Positions 25,746 through 34,109 of a DNA stretch of 53,320 nt are shown one piece after another. Both the position numbers and the translations under genes were made by a program. Position 1 is the stretch's first letter. Each line of letters begins with the position of its first letter. Source of the DNA: Cytophagaceae bacterium (GTDB lineage: Bacteria; Bacteroidota; Bacteroidia; Cytophagales; Cytophagaceae); contig JAQZBV010000009.1 of assembly GCA_029237685.1 (NCBI GenBank), forward strand, positions 1-53,320. The letters are read 5' to 3'. Under the pieces are notes generated by a model. That model was not told where the DNA came from, did not search any database, and was given only the letters and a program-made list of their open reading frames with translations.

Positions 25746-26798
25746 ATGAAAAACAACTACTTCATTCAAGCCATTCTTTTCCTGTTATCGATCCCTCTTT
25801 TCTTCTCTTGCCGATCCACCAATTACCTTACGCTAAGAGTGGAGGAACCCGCACCGGTGTATGTTCCGATCAGCTTTAAACGAGTAGGTCTATTAGACCA
25901 AAGTTTACCTGCTGACGCGACAAAGAAAATAGACGACTTGGATAAAATCCTATCGATCGAAGAAAAGAACCTGGATAAAGACGGCGCGGAAGCTGCACTG
26001 AAAAGTCTTTCAGATGAACTATCGGCCAATGGTCGCTTTACGGATGTTCGTATACTCAACGATCCTTCTGTAAAAAGTCCCGGAATGGGCATTTTCCCTG
26101 CGCCGCTTTCCTGGGATAAAGTACAGCAAATCTGTTACGACAATCAGGTGGATATTTTGTTTGTATTATCCTTTTACGATACTGATACTAGAGTAGAATA
26201 TGCTGCGATACCTGTTGAATTGACAGGGCCATTGGGTGTAAAAATTCCCGCACTGGAACACCAAGCTACCGTTTACACACTCATCAAGACAGGCTGGAGA
26301 ATTTATGATCCCATCAACAAAATCATACGAGACGAATACCTGGCGAATGAGCAAGTGGTGCTCAGCGGCAGAGGCATTAATCCGGTGAAAGCCCTGGAAA
26401 CCATCATCGGCCGGAAACAAGCGGTTCTTCAACAAAGCATGCGCATCGGCCAAAACTATGCTTCCCGTATTTTACCTTATTACATTCGTGTATCAAGAAC
26501 CTATTACGTGAGAGGAACAGATAATTTTGTCATTGGCAAAAGAAGGGCACAAACAGGCAACTGGGACGGAGCCGCAGAACTGTGGCAAAAAGACATCGAC
26601 CACCCGAAAGCGAAAGTGGCGGGAAGAGCCAACTATAACATGGCCATCATCAATGAAATCAACGGAGACTTGAACAAAGCCATAGAATGGGCCTCTAAAT
26701 CATACACCGATTACAACAACAAACTTGCACTGTCTTACATCAAGGTATTGAAACAACGTCAGTATACCAATGAACAGTTGCGTCAACAAAACCAATAA
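25746..26798 (+). CDS. DUF6340-like lipoprotein
   Basis: 350 residues. Lipobox FFSCRST places it in the envelope. The N-terminal half (RVEEPAPVYVPISFKRVGLLDQS, then VDILFVLSFYDTD) and the tail RRAQTGNWDGAAELWQKDIDHPKAKVAGRANYNMAIINEINGDLNKAIEWA fit a family I recall as DUF6340, conserved among Bacteroidota and without assigned function. The end reads like a pair of TPR helices. The DUF number is from memory and not checked. No operon partner is evident: gaps on both sides are 112 and 23 bases. Confidence 0.65.
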   Translation: MKNNYFIQAILFLLSIPLFFSCRSTNYLTLRVEEPAPVYVPISFKRVGLLDQSLPADATKKIDDLDKILSIEEKNLDKDGAEAALKSLSDELSANGRFTDVRILNDPSVKSPGMGIFPAPLSWDKVQQICYDNQVDILFVLSFYDTDTRVEYAAIPVELTGPLGVKIPALEHQATVYTLIKTGWRIYDPINKIIRDEYLANEQVVLSGRGINPVKALETIIGRKQAVLQQSMRIGQNYASRILPYYIRVSRTYYVRGTDNFVIGKRRAQTGNWDGAAELWQKDIDHPKAKVAGRANYNMAIINEINGDLNKAIEWASKSYTDYNNKLALSYIKVLKQRQYTNEQLRQQNQ

Positions 26799-26821
26799 TA
26801 CGATCCTTCATTACTTACTTT

Positions 26822-27262
26822 ATGAATATCCAGGAACAGATTGCCTCCCTAATGACTAAACGGTTGCAAATTACTTTGTCAGGAAAGATTGAAAATTTAC
26901 AGGTCATTGACTGGAAAACAATCGTAGAAAAACACGAAGCGTTGATGGAGCAAATCGAAGAGATGGAAGACGAAGAAGCAGGAGACTATTTGATCGAGCA
27001 TGAAAGTGAACTGATGCAAATCACCGAAAACTTCATGAACGATGCCTGCGATGAAAAAGTAGAAGATGAGAAATGGCTTCCCTTCGGCTTGCTGGGATTA
27101 CCGGACGATGCAGACAACTTTGCAGTGACAAAAAACAACGGCTTGCTTGTGCTAGACCTGACCAAGGCAAAAACAGGAACTATACCGGTACTCCATTTTT
27201 ACAAAGGGAAAACACAAGTCGTGGCCACTTCTTTAGAAGAATTGCAGATTGAAGAAATGTAG
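26822..27262 (+). CDS. Acidic protein, possibly SMI1/KNR4 (SUKH)-like
   Basis: 146 residues with a strongly acidic middle (EALMEQIEEMEDEEAGDYL) and a C-terminal part, EKWLPFGLLGLPDDADNFAVTKNNGLLVLDLTK through PVLHFYKGKTQVVATSLEELQ, that echoes SMI1/KNR4 proteins in which a loop with DxDG-like residues is followed by strands and a final SLEEFL helix. SUKH proteins are often immunity proteins for polymorphic toxins, but no toxin gene is nearby and the match is weak. It follows the DUF6340-like gene by 23 bases and may be co-transcribed. Confidence 0.5.
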   Translation: MNIQEQIASLMTKRLQITLSGKIENLQVIDWKTIVEKHEALMEQIEEMEDEEAGDYLIEHESELMQITENFMNDACDEKVEDEKWLPFGLLGLPDDADNFAVTKNNGLLVLDLTKAKTGTIPVLHFYKGKTQVVATSLEELQIEEM

Positions 27263-27344
27263 TCAACAGAATTCATCGCTGAGCTATAGCATTACCTAAA
27301 AAAAACATGTTCATCCTTGCTTTTGTATTTGTCTTTGTCGTTAG

Positions 27345-27383
27345 TCCCCGCAGGGTCTCTCGCAGAGGACCCTGCGTGATGGA
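27345..27383 (+). repeat. RAYT-flanking 39-base hairpin repeat, left copy
   Basis: Begins GTCCCC and ends TGATGG. It contains CGCAGGGTC (27350-27358) paired with GACCCTGCG (27369-27377). The whole 39 bases are the reverse complement of the right copy at 27992-28030 with a single mismatch, forming terminal inverted repeats around the transposase gene, 28 bases before its ATG. Confidence 0.9.
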
Positions 27384-27410
27384 GTAACAACTAATTTTTT
27401 AATCATTTTT

Positions 27411-27971
27411 ATGACTGTTAGAAGAACACAAAAAGAATCATCTATACTCTACTTTGTAACTTTTACATGTATAGATTGGTTAAATCTAATCGAAAAAACA
27501 GAACTGTACAATTTCATAATCAAACAATTTATCATTTGCCATCAAGCCGGCTATTTAATATCTGGGTTTGTCATTATGCCAAATCATATACACCTACTGC
27601 TCTATGTGCCAGAAAATGGTAATCTTCAAAAAAGAGTTTCTACTATGAAACGCTTTCTAAGTTATGAGATCGTCAAACGCTTATCTATGCAAAACGACAT
27701 GGAAACGCTGTTTATACTTCACAAACACGTTAATAAAACAGATTCAACAAATGGTCAAAAGCACGATGTTTTTATTCGAAGTTTTGATGCTAAACCTATT
27801 TATTATAGAAAATTTGCGGAACAAAAAATAAACTACATGCATGAGAATCCAGTCAAAGGGAAATGGCAGTTAAGCGATAGTTATATAAACTATCCTTGGA
27901 GCAGTGCTAAATTCTATGAGTGTAATGATCTTAAATTTACTTTTTTAACGCAGTATACTGACCTTACTTAA
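27411..27971 (+). CDS. REP-associated tyrosine transposase (RAYT, Y1 family)
   Basis: 186 residues of the IS200/IS605-related Y1 HUH superfamily. The hallmarks are FVTFTCIDW near the start, GFVIMPNHIHLLLYVP with the HUH pair (H-I-H), the downstream region holding the likely Tyr (KINYMHENPVKGKW), and WSSAKFY near the end. RAYTs nick single-stranded hairpins and are thought to mobilise or domesticate REP elements. It lies between 39-base inverted hairpin repeats and its 3' end is duplicated downstream. It looks intact. The single-copy status in the genome cannot be seen here. Confidence 0.88.
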   Translation: MTVRRTQKESSILYFVTFTCIDWLNLIEKTELYNFIIKQFIICHQAGYLISGFVIMPNHIHLLLYVPENGNLQKRVSTMKRFLSYEIVKRLSMQNDMETLFILHKHVNKTDSTNGQKHDVFIRSFDAKPIYYRKFAEQKINYMHENPVKGKWQLSDSYINYPWSSAKFYECNDLKFTFLTQYTDLT

Positions 27972-27991
27972 TGATTGCGGCTTTTGTTATA

Positions 27992-28030
27992 CCATCACGC
28001 AGGGTCCTCTCCGAGAGACCCTGCGGGGAC
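27992..28030 (-). repeat. RAYT-flanking 39-base hairpin repeat, right copy 1
   Basis: Starts CCATCACGCAGGG, ends GCGGGGAC; stem CGCAGGGTC/GACCCTGCG with an inner CTCTCCGAGAG fold. It lies 21 bases after the transposase stop and is inverted relative to the left copy. Confidence 0.9.
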
Positions 28031-28032
28031 TA

Positions 28033-28175
28033 AAACTATCCTTGGAGCAGTGCTAAATTCTATGAATGTAATGATCTTAAATTTACTTTTTAACACATTA
28101 TACTGATCTTGTTTAATGATTGCGGCATTTGCTATACCATCGCGCAGGGTCCTCTCCGAGAGACCCTGCGGGGAC
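28033..28175 (+). repeat. Tandem duplicate of the RAYT gene 3' end plus hairpin
   Basis: This block repeats 27887-28030 with an offset of 146 then 145 bases. It contains the last codons of the transposase (TATCCTTGGAGCAG to the former stop), the spacer, and a third hairpin at 28137-28175 identical to the right copy except C/T or A/G changes such as CGCGCAGG for CACGCAGG. A one-base loss in the T run makes the second coding end out of frame. Confidence 0.85.
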
Positions 28176-28236
28176 TTGGTTAATTTTTATTTTTCAACAA
28201 GTGGAACGAAAACACTTTTTATGATGTCTTCCCTTT

Positions 28237-28719
28237 ATGACCCCACAAGAAATCACCGTAAAAATGGCACTCCAATCCTGGGATATCCAGATCAGCAGAG
28301 CTACAAAAGTATTTGACAGTTTAAACGACGAAGAACTCTGGGAAGAGATTGCACCCGGCAGAAACCGCGGTGTTTATTTGTTGGGCCATTTAATAGCGGT
28401 GAACGATGGCTTATTTAAAATCTTCGGATTAAGCGAACGTTTACACACCGATTGGGACGAAGCCTTCCTTCGTAATCCGGATAAAGCCGGCCTGGACTTC
28501 CCTTCTACGGCTGTCTTGAGACAGGCATGGACAGAAGTGCATGGACAATTATCGGAACACTTTCAACAACTACCCGCAGACTCTTGGTTCCAGCGTCATC
28601 ACTCCATGACAGATGAAGACTTCGCCAAAGAACCTTCCCGCAATAAACTCAGTGTGTTGTTGAATAGAACGGCGCATACGGCGTATCATTTGGGGCAGGT
28701 AGCGCTGATTAAAAAATAA
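28237..28719 (+). CDS. DinB family protein
   Basis: 160 residues. Four-helix bundle signatures of the DinB superfamily are present: RGVYLLGHLIAVNDGL with the first His, and NRTAHTAYHLGQVALI with the C-terminal His pair; a middle HHSM segment may supply another ligand. These proteins often bind divalent metal through three His residues and are associated with thiol transfer or stress responses, but the substrate here is unknown. The start follows the third RAYT hairpin by 62 bases, so its promoter region may have been built by the repeat insertion. A long hairpin follows the stop. Confidence 0.75.
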   Translation: MTPQEITVKMALQSWDIQISRATKVFDSLNDEELWEEIAPGRNRGVYLLGHLIAVNDGLFKIFGLSERLHTDWDEAFLRNPDKAGLDFPSTAVLRQAWTEVHGQLSEHFQQLPADSWFQRHHSMTDEDFAKEPSRNKLSVLLNRTAHTAYHLGQVALIKK

Positions 28720-28772
28720 GTTAGTTGTTAGCGCTTTAGTACTTATTGATAACATCATTTGTTATCGCATTT

Positions 28773-28814
28773 GTCTTGCCCCTAAATCCCCTGAAGGGGA
28801 CTTTAGGGCAAGAC
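28773..28814. repeat. GTCTTGCCCC hairpin repeat
   Basis: GTCTTGCCCCTAAATCCCCT and AGGGGACTTTAGGGCAAGAC form an imperfect hairpin with one bulged C and an offset. It lies between convergent genes and shares its first 32 bases, with one change, with the elements at 48814 and 48910. It may also end both transcripts. Confidence 0.75.
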
Positions 28815-28821
28815 AGCTGAC

Positions 28822-30462
28822 TTATTTTCCCTTCCTCTCAATTTCACGTAAATTCTCCATCTTCTTATTTTTCAGGAAGCCGTTGATGTCGTACAAATGT
28901 TCTTTGATGCGTTTGTTGCCGAACTCGTATACTTTCGTTGCCAGACCGTCTAAGAAATCTCTATCGTGAGATACTAAGATCAACGTGCCGTCGAAGGCGA
29001 TTAAGGCTTCCTTCAGGATGTCCTTTGTTTTAATGTCCAGGTGGTTGGTCGGTTCATCGAGAATCAATAAGTTCACCGGCTCGAGCAATAACTTGATCAT
29101 GGCCAGACGAGTCTTTTCTCCTCCGGATAACACCTTTACTTTTCTGCCGGAGATTTCACCGCCAAACATAAAGGCTCCTAATATGTCTCTGATCTTCGTA
29201 CGCACGTCTCCTACGGCAATGTGATCGATGGTATCGAACACGGTCAACTCTCCGTCCAGCATGGCGGCCTGGTCTTGAGAGAAGTAACCGATCATGGCAT
29301 TGTGTCCCAACTGCACTTTTCCTTCGTACTCAATTTCATTCATGATGGCTTTTACCAAGGTCGATTTACCTTCACCGTTCTTACCGACTAATGCTATCTT
29401 CTCTCCTCTTTCAATCGTTAAGGATGCATTCGCAAACACGACATGATCTCCATACTTTTTGGTTAAGTCCTCTACGATCACAGGGTAATTCCCAGAACGT
29501 GGTGCCGGAGGAAATTTCAAATTCAATGAAGAAGTATCTACTTCGTCTACTTCCAGTATTTCCAGCTTCTCCAACATCTTCACACGCGATTGCACTTGCA
29601 GCGTTTTGGAATAGGTGCCTTTGAAACGTTCGATGAATTCCATGTTATCAGCAATCATGCGTTGTTGTTCTTCCACCGCTTTCTGCTGGTGTTCGCGACG
29701 CTCCTTGCGCAACTGCAAATATTGAGTATAGTTGACTTTGTAATCAAAAATACGGCCCATCGTTACTTCGATGGTACGGTTGGTGATCGCATCTACGAAA
29801 GCTCTGTCGTGGGATATCACCATCACTGCTTTCGCACTGTTCATCAAAAAATCTTCCAGCCACTGGATCGATTCGATGTCCAGGTGATTGGTAGGCTCAT
29901 CCAGCAAAATCAAATCCGGATCCTGCAACAGAATCTTTGCCAATTCAATCCGCATTCTCCAGCCACCGCTGAATTCTTTGGTCATGCGTTGGAAGTCTTC
30001 ACGTACAAAGCCCAAACCAAACAACGCCTTTTCTATCTTATCGTCGAAATTAATCTCTTCGATCGAATAATATTTTTCTCCCAATTCAGAAACCTTTTCG
30101 ATCAGTTTCATGTAATCGTCCGATTCGTAATCGGTTCTTGTTTCCAATTCGTGATTGAGTTTTTCCATCTCCGCTTTCATGCCTAACACTTTAGCGAAGG
30201 CTTTGGATGTTTCTTCAAACACGGTGCAATTGTCAGCTGTCAGCAAATGCTGCGGCAGGTATGCGATGATCGCATCTGCCGGCGCGGAGATCTTACCGGT
30301 GGTAGGCTTTTCCGCTCCCGCAATGATTTTCAGTAAAGTAGATTTACCTGCTCCGTTCTTCCCCATCAAGGCGATACGATCCTTCTCGTTGATGTTGAAT
30401 GAAATATCACTGAAAAGCGTAGCGCCACTGAATGCTTTCCCTATACCGTCTACTGAAATCAT
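28822..30462 (-). CDS. ABC-F family ATPase
   Basis: 546 residues holding two ABC domains in one chain and no membrane segment, the layout of ABC-F proteins that act on ribosomes. Domain 1 has GKNGAGKST, FSGGWRMR and LLDEPTNHLDIES; domain 2 has GKNGEGKST, LSGGEKTR and LILDEPTNHLDI. The linker between them (about 235-310, Arg/Glu/Lys/Gln rich) is the usual ribosomal tRNA-contacting arm. It could be a translation factor like EttA or YbiT or give antibiotic protection; the linker length alone does not decide. It stands alone between a hairpin repeat and a repeat-rich gap. Confidence 0.9.
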   Translation of the reverse strand: MISVDGIGKAFSGATLFSDISFNINEKDRIALMGKNGAGKSTLLKIIAGAEKPTTGKISAPADAIIAYLPQHLLTADNCTVFEETSKAFAKVLGMKAEMEKLNHELETRTDYESDDYMKLIEKVSELGEKYYSIEEINFDDKIEKALFGLGFVREDFQRMTKEFSGGWRMRIELAKILLQDPDLILLDEPTNHLDIESIQWLEDFLMNSAKAVMVISHDRAFVDAITNRTIEVTMGRIFDYKVNYTQYLQLRKERREHQQKAVEEQQRMIADNMEFIERFKGTYSKTLQVQSRVKMLEKLEILEVDEVDTSSLNLKFPPAPRSGNYPVIVEDLTKKYGDHVVFANASLTIERGEKIALVGKNGEGKSTLVKAIMNEIEYEGKVQLGHNAMIGYFSQDQAAMLDGELTVFDTIDHIAVGDVRTKIRDILGAFMFGGEISGRKVKVLSGGEKTRLAMIKLLLEPVNLLILDEPTNHLDIKTKDILKEALIAFDGTLILVSHDRDFLDGLATKVYEFGNKRIKEHLYDINGFLKNKKMENLREIERKGK

Positions 30463-30612
30463 ATATTCTCGGAGATTTGTTGAAACTCAATTACAAAACT
30501 TGTACAAGCAGCGGTAAAAAACAAGTGATTAGGGAAATATAAAGGATATTTTTAGAAGCCCTGAGATCTACTGAAATGAGGCTGATAAAGAGGGGGATAA
30601 AAAGAAAGAATG

Positions 30613-30751
30613 GGGCGTTCCGCCAATCCAACGAAAAGGTTAATACGGGTTTTGTACTGGCGGTCGGGCTCTCCCTCCAAGTCCGCCAAACGCACTCCCG
30701 ATAGTCATCGGGACCTGCGCGCTTCGGGCTTTCCGCTCGATCCCTAACGCA
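30613..30751 (-). repeat. Interspersed GCGTTAGGGAT repeat, copy B
   Basis: On the minus strand it runs from GCGTTAGGGATCGAGCGG through a CCCGATGACTATCGGG hairpin and AGAGCCCGACCGCCA to GGATTGGCGGAACGCCCC. Orientation and layout equal copy A at 4767. It is part of the 30463-30995 gap, which otherwise holds two hairpins listed separately and no supported gene. Confidence 0.75.
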
Positions 30752-30801
30752 AATCACATGTTGGGCTCGTCAATTAATCCCAGCATGCTTCTTTTGATTG
30801 G

Positions 30802-30825
30802 GTGTCAGATCTTTCGATCTGACAC
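30802..30825 (-). repeat. GAAA-tetraloop hairpin, inverted copy
   Basis: GTGTCAGATC and GATCTGACAC form a perfect ten-pair stem; on the minus strand the loop is GAAA. Compared with the copies at 30865 and 32355, one G-C pair has become A-T with both sides changed. Confidence 0.8.
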
Positions 30826-30864
30826 GGTTTGCCGTTAGTTGAAACTTTCGTTTTCAATCCATCA

Positions 30865-30888
30865 GTGTCAGGTCGAAAGACCTGACAC
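30865..30888 (+). repeat. GAAA-tetraloop hairpin
   Basis: GTGTCAGGTC and GACCTGACAC form a ten-pair stem closed by GAAA. It lies 39 bases after the inverted copy and about 107 before the AAA+/TPR gene start. Confidence 0.8.
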
Positions 30889-30995
30889 CCATAAACTTTT
30901 AATAAATCACATTTACCCGAATAACTTTAAGGAAATAATGTTACCTTTTCACTGGATTTCAACCTAAAAAACGCACATCATACCTTTCCATTCCC

Positions 30996-32306
30996 ATGGA
31001 CGATCACTCTTTAGAAAGCCTCCGCGAAGCCCTCAAACATTCGCCCGGTAACATCCCCCTGAAATTGTTATTGGCCGAATCGGTATACAATTTGAACCGC
31101 ATCGATGAAGCGGAAAAAGAATACCTGGAAGTCTTGGCCTTGGAAGACAATGTCAAAGCGAAACTAGGTTTAGCCAAAGTCTATTTCAAAAAAGAAAATT
31201 ATTCAACGTGTAACGTCATCCTGGAAGATCTCATCAAAAAGAATCCGGATAACATGGAGATCCTGGTGCTGCACGCGAAAGCGCTGTTGCGTGAAAACCT
31301 GACCGCGGAAGCCATCAGTGTGTACCAACAAGTTCTCCGCCTCAATCCTTCTTTCAAAGAAGACGAGCTGGATGCCCGCCTGCGCAGCACTTCCCAAGGG
31401 CCTTCCGGTGGACACGAAGACGAGGAAGAACAAAACGCTTTCCTAGAAAAACCATCCGTGAATTTCGGTGACGTCGGCGGCATGCAAACGGTCAAGAAAG
31501 AGATCGAACTCAAAATCATCCACCCGCTCAACCATCCTGAATTGTATAAAACTTACGGCAAAAAAACAGGCGGTGGTATTTTGTTGTACGGCCCTCCGGG
31601 CTGCGGCAAGACGCACATCGCCAGAGCCACAGCAGGACAAGTGAACGCGCGCTTTATCAGTGTAGGATTGAACGACATCCTCGACATGTGGGTAGGAAAC
31701 AGTGAAAAAAATCTGCACGAAGTTTTCCAAACCGCCAGAGCAAATGCGCCCTGCGTCTTGTTCTTCGATGAGATCGATGCCTTGGGCGCCAGTCGCAGCG
31801 ACATGAAGCAATCCAGCGGAAGGCATCTGATCAATCAGTTCTTGCAGGAATTAGACGGCATTGAAAACAACAACGACGGAGTCCTGATCCTGGGAGCCAC
31901 CAATACACCCTGGCATTTGGATCCTGCCTTCAGACGCCCCGGCAGATTTGACCGCATCATCTTTGTTCCACCTCCGGATCAAGAAGCGCGCGAAGCGATT
32001 TTCAAATTAAAACTAAAAAACAAACCCACCGACGGTGTGGACTATGCGGCCTTGAGCAAGCAAACCAATGATTATTCCGGTGCCGACATCGAAGCCATCA
32101 TTGACATCACGATTGAACAAAAGCTGGAAGAATCTTTTAAAGACGGCGTTCCTAAACCGATCAAAACAAAAGACCTCTTGCAAGCCTGCACCAAACACAA
32201 AGCCAGTACCAAAGAATGGTTTTCCGCAGCCAAGAATTTTGCTTTGTATGCCAATGATTCTGGTTTGTATGATGATATCTTATCATTCTTAAAAATAAAA
32301 AAATAA
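30996..32306 (+). CDS. AAA+ ATPase with N-terminal TPR domain
   Basis: 436 residues. The first about 125 carry three to four TPR-like units (EALKHSPGNIPLKLLLAESVYNLNRIDEAEKEY, then AISVYQQVLRLNP). An acidic linker (GGHEDEEEQNAF) leads to a classical AAA domain: GDVGGMQTVKKEIE, Walker A GPPGCGKTH at about 199-207, pore-loop-like DILDMWVGNSEKN, Walker B D258-E259, and the arginine-finger segment AFRRPGRFDR with R313/R314. This resembles the unfoldase class of Cdc48, spastin and Vps4, which remodels proteins or complexes. No protease domain is attached. The TPR half may recruit the client. The partner is likely the TPR membrane protein 113 bases downstream. Confidence 0.9.
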   Translation: MDDHSLESLREALKHSPGNIPLKLLLAESVYNLNRIDEAEKEYLEVLALEDNVKAKLGLAKVYFKKENYSTCNVILEDLIKKNPDNMEILVLHAKALLRENLTAEAISVYQQVLRLNPSFKEDELDARLRSTSQGPSGGHEDEEEQNAFLEKPSVNFGDVGGMQTVKKEIELKIIHPLNHPELYKTYGKKTGGGILLYGPPGCGKTHIARATAGQVNARFISVGLNDILDMWVGNSEKNLHEVFQTARANAPCVLFFDEIDALGASRSDMKQSSGRHLINQFLQELDGIENNNDGVLILGATNTPWHLDPAFRRPGRFDRIIFVPPPDQEAREAIFKLKLKNKPTDGVDYAALSKQTNDYSGADIEAIIDITIEQKLEESFKDGVPKPIKTKDLLQACTKHKASTKEWFSAAKNFALYANDSGLYDDILSFLKIKK

Positions 32307-32315
32307 ATCTCACGC

Positions 32316-32378
32316 CTTGTTGGCATCCCGCCAACAAGTGTCAGTCTTGTTCGGGTGTCAGGTCGAAAGACCTGACAT
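32316..32378 (+). repeat. Two hairpins between the AAA+/TPR and TPR-membrane genes
   Basis: CTTGTTGGC/GCCAACAAG (32316-32338) has a nine-pair stem and five-base loop. GTGTCAGGTC/GACCTGACAT (32355-32378) is a third GAAA-loop hairpin with a G-T closing pair. Neither has a T tract after it, so read-through into the next gene is possible. Confidence 0.7.
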
Positions 32379-32419
32379 CAATAAAAAGTAGAACAACAAC
32401 ATTATAAATACCCATCTAA

Positions 32420-33673
32420 ATGTCTGATCAACTCATTCAACGCGCGGAGTTACTGATTCAACAACTGAAATTTGCTGAAGCAGAAAAAGTACTCGCCGAT
32501 TTATTAACACAAGACCCAACGGACATTCGTGTGCTGGCACTCCTGAGCGAAGTAAAATTGCAACAAGATAAAACAGACGAAGCCGAAACGCTGATCAACA
32601 GTGCCATCGGATTAAGTCCTGACATCGGCTATTTATACTATTTAAAATCACGCATAGCGATCAACCGCCAAAAATACGACGATGCGGAAAAAGAATTGCA
32701 GGAAGCGATCGCACTCGAACCTACCGATGCGGATTTTTATGCGCTGTTGGCTTCTATTAAACTGATGCGAAAAAATTACCAAGACGCTTTGGATACGGCC
32801 AACTCAGCCTTGGAACATGATCCGGAAAATATTTCTGCGCTGAACACCAGAAGCACCGCGCTATTAAAACTAGATCGTCACGAAGAATCTCATCAGACGA
32901 TAGAAGGCGCTTTGCGCGAAGACCCTAACAACGCCAATACGCATGCGAACTATGGATGGAACTTATTGGAAAAGGGTGATCACAAAAAAGCATTGACGCA
33001 TTTCTCAGAAGCTTTAAAGAACAACCCCAACAATGAGTTCGCCCAAATCGGCATGGCTGAAGCGCTGAAAGCGCGTTACCTGGTATACCGATGGTTTCTT
33101 AAGTATTCATTCTGGATCGGCAACCTGACCGCCAAATATCAATGGGCAGTAATCATAGGATTTTATTTTGGGTTTAGAGCGCTACGTTATATAGCTGAGA
33201 GTAATCCATCTTTGCAGACTTATCTTAATCCATTGATTGTTCTATTAGCATTAATAGCCTTCTCTACATGGGTAATTGGACCTATTGCGAATCTATTTTT
33301 GCGCTTTAATAAATATGGCAAACACTTACTGAGCAAAAAAGAAATCTTGAGTTCGAATTTTGTTAGTGTCGCTGCATTTATTTTCCTCTTTGGAACCTTT
33401 ACCTATATCATTCAACGCCAAGATCAATGGTTGCTTGTAGCAACATTTGGCTTTACTATGATGATGCCACTTAGTGCCATGTTTGCTGCAACTAAAAATA
33501 AATACATCATGCCGGTTTATGCCGGGGTACTTGCATTAGTTGGATCGATTGCTATATATAAGGCATTTATAGGACCTGAGCTTTTAAGTAATGCTTCAAC
33601 GATGTTTATCGTAGGTATTGTAGCTTATCAATGGGTGGCCAACTTTATGATCATTAAAGAAAGCAACAGATAA
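32420..33673 (+). CDS. TPR protein with C-terminal membrane domain
   Basis: 417 residues: about six TPR units in residues 1-215 (MSDQLIQRAELLIQQLKFAEAEKVLADL; YYLKSRIAINRQKYDDAEKELQEAIALEP; THANYGWNLLEKGDHKKALTHFSEALKNNP), followed by about six hydrophobic helices from 225 to 410. No signal peptide precedes the TPRs, so they should face the cytoplasm and the helices anchor it in the inner membrane. Its N-terminal repeats could dock the neighbouring AAA+/TPR ATPase, which begins the same run of genes. Function not recognised. Confidence 0.8.
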   Translation: MSDQLIQRAELLIQQLKFAEAEKVLADLLTQDPTDIRVLALLSEVKLQQDKTDEAETLINSAIGLSPDIGYLYYLKSRIAINRQKYDDAEKELQEAIALEPTDADFYALLASIKLMRKNYQDALDTANSALEHDPENISALNTRSTALLKLDRHEESHQTIEGALREDPNNANTHANYGWNLLEKGDHKKALTHFSEALKNNPNNEFAQIGMAEALKARYLVYRWFLKYSFWIGNLTAKYQWAVIIGFYFGFRALRYIAESNPSLQTYLNPLIVLLALIAFSTWVIGPIANLFLRFNKYGKHLLSKKEILSSNFVSVAAFIFLFGTFTYIIQRQDQWLLVATFGFTMMMPLSAMFAATKNKYIMPVYAGVLALVGSIAIYKAFIGPELLSNASTMFIVGIVAYQWVANFMIIKESNR

Positions 33674-33743
33674 GGGGAGAAATCTGAGATCAGAAATCTG
33701 AAATCTGACGGTTTCTGATCTTGTCATTATCATTAGAACCATA

Positions 33744-34109
33744 ATGATGTCTAAAACGCTGCCAACCGATATCGCTTCCTTCTTAAAAGGTAAACCTCCT
33801 TTAGCCGTGGAGTTGTTTCGTCATTTCTATGATTACTATGTCTCGATCGGTGCAGATTATGTTGAAACGACAAAGACTACCATCGCTTTCGGAGAAACAA
33901 GGTACTGTTACGTCTACCAATTCGGCAAAACGTTTATCACCGGTGTGCTTCGAATGAATGAACTGCATGAAGATCCTGAACTCTTTTTTAAAACCCGTGC
34001 GGCGAGCAGTACCACTTATGTACACCATTTCAGGTTGTATGAGAAATCAGATTTGAACGCAGCATTAAAGAAACACATGAAGACCGCGCTTAAGAATAAA
34101 GAGTCCTAA
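33744..34109 (+). CDS. DUF5655-like small protein
   Basis: 121 residues starting ATG ATG; the second ATG at 33747 is also possible. The order of segments (KGKPPLAVELFRHFYDYYVSIGADYVETTKTTIAFGETRYCYVYQFG, then LRMNE, YVHHFRLYEKSDLNAALKKHM) matches the pattern I recall for DUF5655, a small domain with a TKT-x-IAF signature often found near or within DNA-related proteins. No catalytic residue is established. It stands 70 bases after the TPR membrane gene across a short AAATCTGA-rich repeat stretch. Confidence 0.55.
   Translation: MMSKTLPTDIASFLKGKPPLAVELFRHFYDYYVSIGADYVETTKTTIAFGETRYCYVYQFGKTFITGVLRMNELHEDPELFFKTRAASSTTYVHHFRLYEKSDLNAALKKHMKTALKNKES

Noticed and set aside
27345-28175. Possible CRISPR array at the repeated hairpins
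   Set aside because: Only three hairpins, one inverted, with unequal spacing and a transposase between them; no cas gene is near.
28116-28316. 66-codon frame across the RAYT duplicate and DinB start
   Set aside because: It is out of frame with both neighbours and covers hairpin DNA; the DinB frame from 28237 is better supported.
29590-30186. 198-codon plus-strand frame antisense to the ABC-F gene
   Set aside because: The minus-strand frame has both Walker A, signature and D-loop motifs; the opposite frame lacks any family feature.
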